Assembly (NCBI GenBank): GCA_963924555.1
Contig: OZ004596.1
Span: 1,364,001-1,428,000, forward strand
From: Crambe crambe
Lineage: Eukaryota > Porifera > Demospongiae > Poecilosclerida > Crambeidae
Length of the DNA stretch: 64,000 nt
Reading direction: 5' to 3'
This document shows, one piece after another, positions 36,296 to 57,039 of the stretch. Below the pieces are notes generated by a model. The model searched no databases. It saw only the letters and a list, made by a program, of their open reading frames with translations, and was not told the DNA's origin. Each line of letters begins with the position of its first letter. Position 1 is the stretch's first letter. A program made the translations under genes and the position numbers.

Positions 36296-37747
36296 TTATT
36301 CCTTCTTTTTCAGTGGTTTTGCCTTGCAGTTTGGTTCATGCACTCTATGTCTATCAAGAACGAATGTCCTCCCACATGTTTTGCAAGGGATCAAGTTTTG
36401 CTGAAAGTTTGAGTAAGACTGGTCGAATACTTCCTCCACATTATTATAAGCACCACTACTTCCAGGAAAATTTTTCCCATCCTGACTTGATATCACTTGA
36501 GCTACACCACTGTTTTGTCGTTTAACTGGCAATGGGTGTCTCTCGCGAGGAGGCAACTTATCATTTTCAATAATCCATTTCTTTAGGCATTGTGGTTCGT
36601 GAATTGCAATTGATTGTGAGCCATATTCCCTCCCACAAATATAACATATCACTGTGGGGGGTCTCCGATTAACTGGGGGTCGGTTTAGTTCCTTTAATTT
36701 CTTCTTTTCTAGATTGAATTTTTTCCGGCACTGTGGTTCATGAATTCTAATCGATTGTGATCCATACTCCCTGCCACAGATTTCACATGTCACTGTGGCC
36801 TTTTGAGGAGTTTCAGCCTTCAATTTTTTCCCACCTTCCACTCTGAGGGGGGTGTGACTTTTGGACGGGAAATCTACCTTCCCCGTTTTGACTTGCTGTG
36901 AGGGACTCTTGCAGGAACGCATGTGAACAGCAAGACGGTCAAAAGTCACAGACATACCACAATTTTCACACTGCTTGAAGCTGGATTTGCCATAAGTTTT
37001 GTTTTTGTTATCTATTCCCTTATTTTTGACAGTGCAATGGGAGGGGGATTCACTTCCTGGTTGATTTTCTTCCACATTAGAATGAACATAAACCGTCTCG
37101 CACTGACCTGGACCGATTGTAACTATTCTGGCTATTACTCTACTTCTTGATTCACTTTTGGGTATCACATCTGATGCTGAAGTAGACTCTTTTTGTCTAC
37201 GTTGATGCAAACATAATTTTCTATGATTGGTTATGAATCGTTTGTTAAAATACAAGCCACACTGCTCACACAAACCATCAGCTTGTTCTTTCCTCTCGCT
37301 GCTTCGAATTGATTCCTCTCCCACAGTTATGGTTTTAATTCCATCACTTCCTGCACTGCTTGTTGAAATTGAAGTGGAGGCAGTTTCATATTTTCTACCA
37401 CCTTTGTCCATTTTGTTGCTTATTTTGTTCAAAAGAAGTCCCTCTTGACAGTACTTTTCATGATCAAATTCTCTACCACAGATGTGGCAGGCTTTATGCA
37501 ACAGTCTCCTGTCGTCTTTTGGTTTGAAAATCCCTCTAGCTAACCTGTGTTGTTGCTGGAGGGAAGGGTGGAAGATCACCCGGGGGTTTTTCAAGGTGAC
37601 AGTTTTTGGTCTCGGCAGATCAATAGAGGGAAGGGTGATGTGAAACTCTTTACGCAAATTAGCAGGTTTTTGATTAGTCTGGAAAACTCTTTCTCCCTCT
37701 GGCGTCCTTAAAGAAGACTGCCTATCCCATAAAGGAGTATCAGTCAT
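36296..37747 (-). CDS. intronless multi-C2HC zinc-finger protein (ZC2HC1/ZNF474-like)
   Basis: One uninterrupted 483-aa reading frame. At least five C2HC fingers of the form C-x2-C-x12-H-x3-C are visible: CEQCGLYFNKRFITNHRKLC, CENCGMSVTFDRLAVHMRSC, CEICGREYGSQSIRIHEPQC, CYICGREYGSQSIAIHEPQC and CKTCGRTFVLDRHRVHEPNC. An N-terminal CHICGREFDH looks like a degenerate one lacking the HxxxC half. The GREYGSxSIxIHEPQC sequence is typical of the ZC2HC1 and ZNF474 group, whose function is poorly known and often cilia- or testis-associated. Low-complexity basic linkers separate the fingers. It is the only multi-finger gene here without introns, unlike its neighbours. It ends 249 bp upstream of the AP3B start, so this gap holds the AP3B promoter. 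Confidence 0.88.
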   Translation of the reverse strand: MTDTPLWDRQSSLRTPEGERVFQTNQKPANLRKEFHITLPSIDLPRPKTVTLKNPRVIFHPSLQQQHRLARGIFKPKDDRRLLHKACHICGREFDHEKYCQEGLLLNKISNKMDKGGRKYETASTSISTSSAGSDGIKTITVGEESIRSSERKEQADGLCEQCGLYFNKRFITNHRKLCLHQRRQKESTSASDVIPKSESRSRVIARIVTIGPGQCETVYVHSNVEENQPGSESPSHCTVKNKGIDNKNKTYGKSSFKQCENCGMSVTFDRLAVHMRSCKSPSQQVKTGKVDFPSKSHTPLRVEGGKKLKAETPQKATVTCEICGREYGSQSIRIHEPQCRKKFNLEKKKLKELNRPPVNRRPPTVICYICGREYGSQSIAIHEPQCLKKWIIENDKLPPRERHPLPVKRQNSGVAQVISSQDGKNFPGSSGAYNNVEEVFDQSYSNFQQNLIPCKTCGRTFVLDRHRVHEPNCKAKPLKKKE

Positions 37748-37876
37748 TCTTTTCTTTCTTTTGGAGTTTACAGATGGACGCCATCGCCACGTTATTTTCT
37801 AGGTATCCTTAGCAACACGTTTCTAATTAGCCCCACCCACACAATAGTTAAGAAAACTAAAAACAAAAATTAAATT

Positions 37877-39648
<1,772 letters not shown>

Positions 39649-39740
39649 TTCTAAATATTACCCACCAATAACTTTAGTGGTGTGCTCCATATAAGAATAC
39701 TAGAGTGCGATCTTGTGGTGTGGGACCTTTCATTTCAGTA
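39649..39740. promoter_or_regulatory. 92-bp divergent PGGT1B / MOCOS promoter
   Basis: The whole space between two opposite start codons. It includes a CCAAT (CCACCAATAAC, about 39661-39671) and no clear TATA box for either direction. Shared promoter inferred from distance. Confidence 0.6.
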
Positions 39741-42700
39741 ATGTTGGATATAAGTGAAGAGATTTTGCATACTGAGTTCAGCCATGTTAGAGGTATATAG
39801 CTAACAAATGTGTGTATACTGATTCATGCATTAATATGCATGTAGGAGTGACTTATCTGGACCATGCAGGGGCTGCTCTGTATTCCTCCAAACAATTGCA
39901 AGACCACATGGAAGACCTGACCTCCAACCTCTATTCCAACCCTCACAGTGGCAGTCCAAGCAGTCATCGGACAACATCCTCAATAGATGCCACCAGAGAG
40001 CTGGTCCTCAAACACTTCAACACTGATTCCAATCACTTTGATGTGGTATTCACATCCAGCTGCACTGCAGCACTTAGTTTGCTAAGCAGAGCATTTCCAT
40101 GGCAAGGGGTAACCTTGGATGAGACCAAGAAAATGAGCCTATTTTATTATCTCGATGATAACCACACTTCAGTGGTTGGGATGAGGGAAGTGGCTGGTCG
40201 TAATGGAGCTAAAACTCTGTGTGTGTCTTCTAGTGACCTCAAAATCAACACTAATGAGCCCCACCCACCTGGAGGAGAAATGAATGGAAAACTATCTGTG
40301 CCACGCCCACCCGAGCCACACCCACCTTTTTCAAGTGGACCCTATCACCTGTTTGCTTATCCTGCCCAATCCAACTTCTCCGGTCATAAGTACCCACTAA
40401 CATGGTGCAGGGATATTCCAAGCAGGCAATTGTTCCTCCCAGGTTGTGAGTCATACAGTGGAGAATGGACAGTACTTCTAGATGCAGCATCTCACGTATC
40501 TACGAGTCCTCTAGACCTCACCTCTCACCGGCCTCATTTTCTCACTCTATCATTCTACAAGATGTTTGGGTTCCCCACTGGCCTGGGGGCTCTGCTGGTA
40601 AGGAAGGATTGTGGAAATCTTCTAAACAAGCTGTACTATGGAGGAGGCACTGTGAAAGCCACTGATAGTTGGACATTCTTTCATGTTTTAAAAGACCAGC
40701 TCCAGGACAGGTAAGGGGTAAGTGAGCTGTGTATGTGGAGTTGATTATCTGTACTTGATAACTCTTAAGGGCAAGGGGTGTATCTTTTACTCTCCACTAG
40801 ATTGGAGGATGGAACATTGCCGTTTCTGGAGATACTGGCACTGAGACACGGTTTTGCTACTTTATCAAGGCTTAGAACATCCATGACAGTGGTCCAGCAA
40901 CATACATTTTCTTTGGCTAGGTAACACAGTGTCATGGAGAATGATTCACATGATGAGATTTTTTTTTTTAACGGTAGAAAACTCTACATTTCTATGTCTG
41001 AACTCAAACATAGTAACGGGAACAAGGTCTGTCTTCTTTACTGTGATACGGACTTTGAAGGTGAAGAAAAGCAAGGCCCTATAATTAACTTCAATCTGCT
41101 CCGATCAGACGGACAAGTGGTAGGCTACAGTCAAGTGGACAAGCTTGCATCTGTATTTGACATTCACCTGAGGACTGGTTGCTTTTGTAACACTGGCGCA
41201 TGCATGCGGATGCTTGGTATCAATTCCGAGAGATTAAAACGTCATTTGGACGTGAGTTAGTGTAACTCAGTGTTAACAGGAATCATGATCTGCTTTCATA
41301 GCAAGGCCATGTCTGTGGAGATCAGCTGGACATTATTGATGGTAATCCCACAGGCTCTATCAGAATATCCTTTGGATATACATCCACTGAAAGAGATATC
41401 GTGAGGTTTCTTGATTTCATCGAGGAGTGTTTTATCGACAAGAACAGCAGCCCACTACTATCAGAGGTACATATACATTGCATTGATCAACTCTTTATGA
41501 GGCTTGGTCCATTTAATTAAGAAAGGCCTAGAAACATTTCAAGCATTGATAAAAACTTATTAGGATTCCCGCCATTTCCGCCAAGAGTGATAATATATAT
41601 ATTACCATTGATTTTTGATCTGGTAATTGTATCTCCTACTCAGATTCTAGACACCATATAAAACTAATTTAATTTGTGGGTATTTTTTTGTGGACAATTA
41701 TATCATCACAGTGGAATGTGAAATAGTTTCAGTATAAGGTTTTTGACAACCCTTAAGTGAGTATGGTTAAGTGTTGATGAAATGAGGTCCTTTCTGAACA
41801 CAGACAGGACCAAGCGAGTTACAGTTGACCTGACATTCTTTCTAGCCATTGTAGTACCAACAGGAAATGGGCCGGCCTAACTTCTCTTGTGCCAGATTGT
41901 TGTGATTGTTAATTCCCTGACAGCTGCTCATACTGATAGACTAATTGTCTTAAATTTGTAGTCCAACAAGATACAGACTTCAGTTTCTGTGGCAACAGGA
42001 TTGGATGATGATGAAGGTGTGCATTCTGAGGTAGTAGACGGTACTTCCTTCTTCCATCCTTCGACAACCATCATCAGCTGTGGTGATCTCCTTCACACAA
42101 CTTCAAATCTCTCGGGTAAGTCCTTCCCCCACCTCCCTTCCCACAGTTATAGCAACAATTTCCTTTTTGATCAGACTATATAATAATTGGCATTCTTGTG
42201 CAAACAATGACCCTTAATTATTACGCTGTGAAACTATCTTGTAGGGACCTCGTAGCCTTGCACCGTCTGGCTGTCACCTGATGTGTGACAAATATGTACA
42301 GCCATGCATAGTTACGATCTAATTAAAGTGCATGCTGAAGATTTCCCTTTGGGGTTGTGATGACAGGAAATGGTTTTGAAGCCTTTCCTTTTACTGATAG
42401 ATTATCATAACACACCATACTTTATTGGGCAGTGGCTTCTTCCTAATTGCCATCTGTGGTTCTCTTGCAAATTTCACCCTTTACTCCAGCTCGCCCAGCA
42501 TATGCCTCCTATCACTTCAGTCCACATGTCCACTTCATTGCACTCAGCAATGGCAAACCACCACTGCATGAAACCAACTGTTACATATCATTTTACATTC
42601 TCACCTACAATCTGACTCGCATTCCCTTTACCTTCTTCAGAATCCTCACCCTCTACACTCCACTCTATCACACTCTACCCCATTAAGAGCTGTGCTGGGT

Positions 42701-44672
42701 TCAAAGTCAAGCGGTGGCCGGTGGGAGAGAAAGGGTTATTGCTGGACCGAGAGTGGATGGTTGTTGGGGAGAGTGGCTCTCTCCTCTCACAGAAACAAGA
42801 ACCACGCCTTTGTCTCGTCCAGCCCTCCATCAATCTCAAAAGGCAAACCATGACACTCTCTACAAAAGGTGTGGGGAATCAGTTATGTACAGTTATATGG
42901 AAGAGCTCCAAATTGATTTTCTTGTTAGACTACAAAGTAGCACGCAATATTCGTGCTGTAGTAACAATAATAACACTTACTAGGTGGCCCTGATTCAGTG
43001 AGAGTGACATAATAGTTCATCCTACTTCCTGTTTTTGCCATGCAATCAGAACTTGACTTGAATATTAGATAGTTAATTATATGCTGGAGTTATGACCACA
43101 GATCCCCAACAAAAGCACAAATTGCATAGGACACCCCCTCACTCTTATTTAGTTTCTACTCCACTTTATAGAATTATCCACTTCAGGGCCACCCTTCATT
43201 GTTGTTCATGGCAACACCACAATCACTATACACAAAAACACTGCACTGAAAAATAACAATTATGCAATATTTATCTTCAGTACGTATGGCGTACCACTTC
43301 TTCATTGGTTTTGGCAATGTTACCATAACAATCACTCCAATATCACTCTGTTATCATTTCAGGGCACCCTTCAGTGTATTTGGAAATTGGAAGTGTTTTT
43401 GGTGCTTACCGACAACATCCTTTGGCTAACAACCACCAAACACTCTTGACAAGAGTTTGTAGGGACCGGTAAGTTGGTGGAACTTCCCAATAACGGACAC
43501 GCTTGGGACCCAGCCTTTTGTCCTTTGTAGAGAAGTTGTCCTCTTTTGGAGGTTATTTTGTATAATATAAAGGCATTTTTAGATTGTCCTTTGTTGAAAT
43601 GGTTGTCCTTTTTCCTTTATTGGAGATTCCACTGTATACCTAAGAGTAGACCACCCACTTTGAGAGTCCATTGTGTGACTTAGTGTATTGATAGGGTTGT
43701 GACTTAACGTGTTAACAGGGTTGAGGGCATTGATTGTGGTGATGGCGTGGCTGAGTGGCTGACTCATGTTCTAGGAAGAAAGAGTCGTCTGGTTCAACAG
43801 AACCCTCTCTATGACAGGAAGTCCAAGGGTGATCTCCATGGGACTATTCCTGGTGAAAATCTCCCTCCTCTGCTCTCGCTGGCCAATGAGGCACAGTATC
43901 TTCTCCTATCTTTAAGTAGTTTGGGAGCACTCTTGAAAGTGCTGCAGCAGAACCACCAAGAGTGGGTGGAGCTAGGGGTGAGTGATCTTGCTACTCGCTT
44001 CCGGGCTAATTTCGTGGTGGAGAGACAAGGAATGGAGCCATATGAAGAGGAGCTGTGGGAGAAAGTGAGAGTGGGCCACCATGTATTCCAGGTTAGGCCA
44101 AAGAAACCACTTATTTTGTGATGTCATAATTATTGAATCAAAGATGTTGTAATTGTATTTAAGTACATTGTAATCACTGGTGACTCCTGTCTTCTGATCA
44201 GGTGATTGGGAAATGCAGACGATGTCAAATGGTGTGTGTGAACCCCAACACAGGTGGGAAAACTCCTGAACCGTTCAAGACACTCTTAACCCTTCGAGGA
44301 AATAAAGTATGACATTTTATTTAATTGTGTAAATTGTATTATATACAGTCCAATAACGAAAGAGGACAAACCTCTCGACAAAGGACAATCTAAAATACAC
44401 ACTCTATGCATATGGGACAAAAGGCTGGGTCCATTACTCAGAGAGGTTCCACTAAAAGCCATTTCTCTGGTGAAACTGTCCTTGTGACGTTCTATAATGG
44501 TTGGACTACTAGAAATTGATTCCACATGTCACATGTTGCACCTTATAGAGTAGTGATGAATTTTGTAACGAGTTTCACGACTCATAATTATCATAACCAT
44601 CATATAATTATACAGGCTTCTTTTGGGATCTATTTATGCCAGCAAAGAACTGAAGATCACTTAACTACCTAA
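39741..44672 (+). CDS. MOCOS: molybdenum cofactor sulfurase
   Basis: Eleven exons (39741-39792, 39846-40710, 40801-40920, 40978-41251, 41302-41466, 41962-42115, 42641-42868, 43363-43468, 43719-44091, 44202-44306, 44616-44672), 832 aa in frame. The N-terminal NifS-like PLP domain has YLDHAGAALYS, FTSSCTAAL, LDDNHTSVVGMR and SFYKMFGFPTGLGALLVRK with the PLP lysine. GCFCNTGACMRML carries the persulfide cysteine region. The C-terminal MOSC part has LYPIKSCAGFKVKRWPVG, LCLVQPSINLK, NEAQYLLLSLSSL, VVERQGMEPYEEELW and CRRCQMVCVNPNTG. Family knowledge: it sulfurates Moco to activate xanthine dehydrogenase and aldehyde oxidase. Exon 2 contains a Pro-rich insert (around HPPGGEMNGKLSVPRPPEP) not usual for the family. 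Introns hold two short inverted-repeat elements. Confidence 0.95.
43480..43635. mobile_element. MITE-like element (MOCOS intron)
   Basis: From GGTGGAACTTCCCAATAACG to TATTGGAGATTCCACTG followed by TA, 12 bp after the donor at 43469. Internal TTTGTCCTTTGTAGAGAAGT and TTGTCCTCTTTTGGAGG are shared with the 28612 copy. Confidence 0.7.
44346..44461. mobile_element. MITE-like element (MOCOS last intron)
   Basis: ACAGTCCAATAACGAAAGAG ... CAGAGAGGTTCCACT, with internal ACCTCTCGACAAAGGACAAT. Member of the same family, inverted relative to the 43480 copy internally. Confidence 0.65.
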
Positions 44673-45087
44673 CTCTAATGGTTTATGTATATACCATGTC
44701 AGTCGATGCCATGCACAACACATGAATATTTATATCATTCACATGACCAGTACTGGATTAAATAGAAATTAAAAATTGGAACATACTCTTAATCCTGTTC
44801 CAACAGAAGCTACAGTACAGTTCTTAAAATTGTAAAAGGTTACGATAAAAAAAACGTGTTACAAAAAAAAAAAAGACATACGATAAAGAATAAGAGCAAG
44901 AGAGTAGATGTCACTAACAAAGACAAGGGGACAATAAAAAAAGATACAACGGTTTTTAAACTTATGCTGAGAGGAGTTTTTTTCCATTCTAAAAATAGGC
45001 GCACATGTAATTGCTGAGAAGGGAAAAAAAGTAATTTTAAACAAATTTTTTTTTTAACAGAGAAGAGGAGGGATTTTGGCTTACTTG
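44673..45087. other. convergent 3' flanks
   Basis: 415 bp between the MOCOS stop and the stop of the membrane-protein gene. A/T-rich with A and T homopolymer runs around 44850-44880 and 45045-45060. No exon was seen. Confidence 0.6.
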
Positions 45088-46323
45088 TTATGCAAGGAAG
45101 AATGGATGGATACAGAATCCTAAAATCACAACGCCCATCAAAAGGGTCAGGAATATTGTACCAAAGACGGCAAACACGATGTCTCCTGCTTCAAGATGAA
45201 AGTTGATGGGGTTGGGGTTGCTGGCAAATTGCTGCGGGAGCAAAGTGCCAGGTGACGAAAGAGATGCTTCAGCATCAGAAATATTCACACCACCATTCAT
45301 AGCTAAGTAGCGAAGAAAAAAGAATAATAATAATGATGGCCTCCATACTTCGTTTGCCCAGAAACTTACGAGGAAAACTATTCAGGATGATAGCATTAAT
45401 GGTCGGGTCTCGGGAACGCTGATTCTCGAAGCCACGTGCCAGAGGGTGGGAGTTCTCGTTTGTGTCTCCGTGGGCAGGGGCTGAATAACTGACGTTGATT
45501 GCCCACCTATTCTCGTACCGTACCACCCGCATGTCACTGCGGTCGTTGGCTGCTGCCTCGAAACCACGTTTGAAATAGGTATCAAATTGCATCACTTCAA
45601 CAACTGAAGCAGTATCCACAAAAGGATTACGAACAGGCCCTCCCTGGAAGTAAAAACTAACCAAGACCCTATACAGGAGAGAGAGAGAGAGAGATTGTTG
45701 CCTAGTATCTGAGTAAATGAAATTTAAAGTGTCTTACGATTCAGAGTAAGTTGAAACACGATTGTGGGTGACCTGTGCTATACAGAATTGAGTCACATCG
45801 AAATTATTTAAAGCTGTTCCCGCCCCACTTCGAGCCAGATCCGCCACAATAGTGAGGAGGTTTAGTTTCCTTTGACTGTCCAGGTATGAGAGGACTGGAT
45901 ACTGGATGAAAAGGGTCCAGAGTACACACTCTCGTCCCGTTGAACAAGTCGTCTCAGCAAGATTGGAGGTTCGAACTCTATTCCGAGGGAAGTCGGCACT
46001 TGACTGATTGAATCTCAGACACTGAAAGACACACAATAGTTTAGTATAATATTAGAAGTAATGGCAGATATCCTCACATAGAAATGTCTTCTCCTTTGTT
46101 CAGAAGCATTGAGATTTGCATACTGTGCAGTCAAGTTAGGCATAAATGATGTTGTGGGAGGAGCATCTGTCATCGGTGCATCAGTCATTGGTGCATCAGT
46201 CATATCGTCCATCATATCCTCAGTCATAGTCATTGCATCAGTGGGCACTTCTGCAGAGGGTTCTCCTGTTTGGGCAGCTGCCAGAGACAGCAGACAAAGG
46301 AAGGCACAAGTCCGCAGAATCAT
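45088..46323 (-). CDS. unrecognised single-pass membrane glycoprotein
   Basis: I do not recognise a family. Four exons (coding start 46323; about 46078-46323, 45738-46022, 45368-45670, 45088-45302) join in phases 0, 2 and 1 to a protein of about 350 aa. Visible features: an N-terminal signal peptide (MILRTCAFLCLLSLAAAQTG); a Met/Asp/Thr-rich stretch with three MTDAP repeats (about residues 35-55); potential N-glycosylation sites NLT, NAS, NQS, NVS and NIS; a mostly hydrophilic ectodomain with four cysteines in exon 2; one strongly hydrophobic segment near the C-terminus (FAVFGTIFLTLLMGVVILGF); and a very short cytoplasmic tail (CIHPFFLA). This is type I topology. The layout recalls small receptor or mucin-like ectodomains (SEA-type was considered, without a clear match). 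The exon 45368-45670 acceptor is preceded by a CT repeat. Confidence 0.72.
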
Positions 46324-47376
46324 GGTAAATGTTTGAGATGTGCGTACTGCAAGGAACCAAGAGGGCAATAACATGAATCTTAGCAGGACTAATGGAATTA
46401 CTACTGCCCCTCACAAAATTATTAGTGGACGACATTAAGATTTATCACTGACCCTGGTTTAAAGTTCAGTGGTCAGGATGCTAATTAAAAGGCAGGCACA
46501 CATTGTACCCTATAGCCGATGGGTGAACACAGGAGATAAGGAATCATAGGCTCTAGTGCAATATATTCTCTGAATAGGTAGGTACTGTTTAAAAATTGTA
46601 AGCAATCTTGCTAACTGATACTTCCTACAACCTAAACTTCCTCTGTAACAAATGTTAGATCTACCAGCTACACCCCCTTCTTGCCTAAGGCTAGCTAAAG
46701 GCATGCATTTATGCACATATCCCAGACCAGGTTTAATTAAGCATAGATTATGAGTCTTACCAGCTACACCCCCTTCTTGCCTAAAGCTGAAGGCATGCTT
46801 TTATACACAACCCAGACCAGCCTAAATTATTTAGTCTTCATTTAAGTGACACTCTTAGCGTAGCTAGCCGGCCAGGTTATCTATTGAACACCTGATTCAG
46901 GTCCACAAATTAAAGTTTAGTTACATACGCTGTACAACTAAAGCTAGCTAGCTAGCTAATTTCTAGTTCTCACTTGCTGATTTATAATTATCCTGCGATT
47001 CCAGACAGCAGATTCCCTCAGGCGTTGAAAGGTGCTAGCTAAAGTAACAAAATATTTGGAGAGATAAGCACTGATTGACCTGGGTGCCAGCTCAGAGTGA
47101 AAACAGGGTGGGTTCAGGGGAAAAAGTCCGGAAGGTCGGAAACGCGGCTGCAAGGGGCGAGGCCGGCCACACACCGCTTGATCAGGGCCAAGGGTCTTAA
47201 CACTTTTAACACGAAAACTGATAACGCTTGAGATTATTGAAGCCTACGTAATTGCAAATGGTTAACCTTTGAACCCGAGCCTTTTCGATATATCCGTATA
47301 CAGTACGTATAACGTTGTAAGCTTGACTGGCACGGCACAGTTGTGAATTTCAGCAGATTATCCGCTGCAGGAAACA
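46324..47376. other. divergent intergenic region
   Basis: 1.05 kb between the start codons of the membrane glycoprotein (minus) and the LRR-Ig-EGF gene (plus), so it contains both promoters. It includes a direct repeat (46662-46731 and 46758-46831; shared TACCAGCTACACCCCCTTCT, TGCCTAA, GGCATGC, CCCAGACCAG). No exon was seen. Confidence 0.55.
46662..46831. repeat. two-copy direct repeat of about 70 bp
   Basis: Two diverged copies in tandem orientation separated by about 26 bp. Second copy lacks a short CTAGCTAAAG variant. Non-coding. Confidence 0.75.
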
Positions 47377-56678
<9,302 letters not shown>

Positions 56679-57039
56679 AAGATGCAAATTTCTAGCCCAA
56701 TAAAGCTGGGTTAGCGTTTAAATAGTTATGCTTGGACCTTCTGAACTGATAAAGCCAAGTATATAAAAAAAACCCCTTTTTTTGAACTGGTGAAGTTTAA
56801 TTTTTCTTATTAATTTTTGCATTGACATACAGTAAATAATGAGTAAATTTTCATGTTGCTATGATACAATACTGTACATAGTTATTGATTGTGGTTTTCC
56901 AGTAATAATATTAATGATCCCAGAAGATCTATATATAAATTATGGTGCTTGCTCTGAATAAAGGTTGCATTATGTTGCATTAATATTGTGCATCCACCTA
57001 TGAATGAGTGGTAGATGGAGAAAAAGGTTGGCCATTATA
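56679..57039. other. convergent 3' flanks of LRR gene and TASP1
   Basis: 361 bp between facing stop codons, AT-rich. It contains polyadenylation signals for the plus-strand gene and no exon that I can see. Confidence 0.6.
56699..56704 (+). terminator. LRR-gene polyadenylation signal (AATAAA)
   Basis: AATAAA 20 nt after the stop codon at 56678; a second AATAAA lies near 56958. Confidence 0.65.

Noticed and set aside
46109-46336. Plus-strand frame rich in Ile-Gly-Ala-Ser-Val repeats
   Set aside because: Antisense of the MTDAP repeat and signal-peptide exon of the minus-strand membrane glycoprotein.
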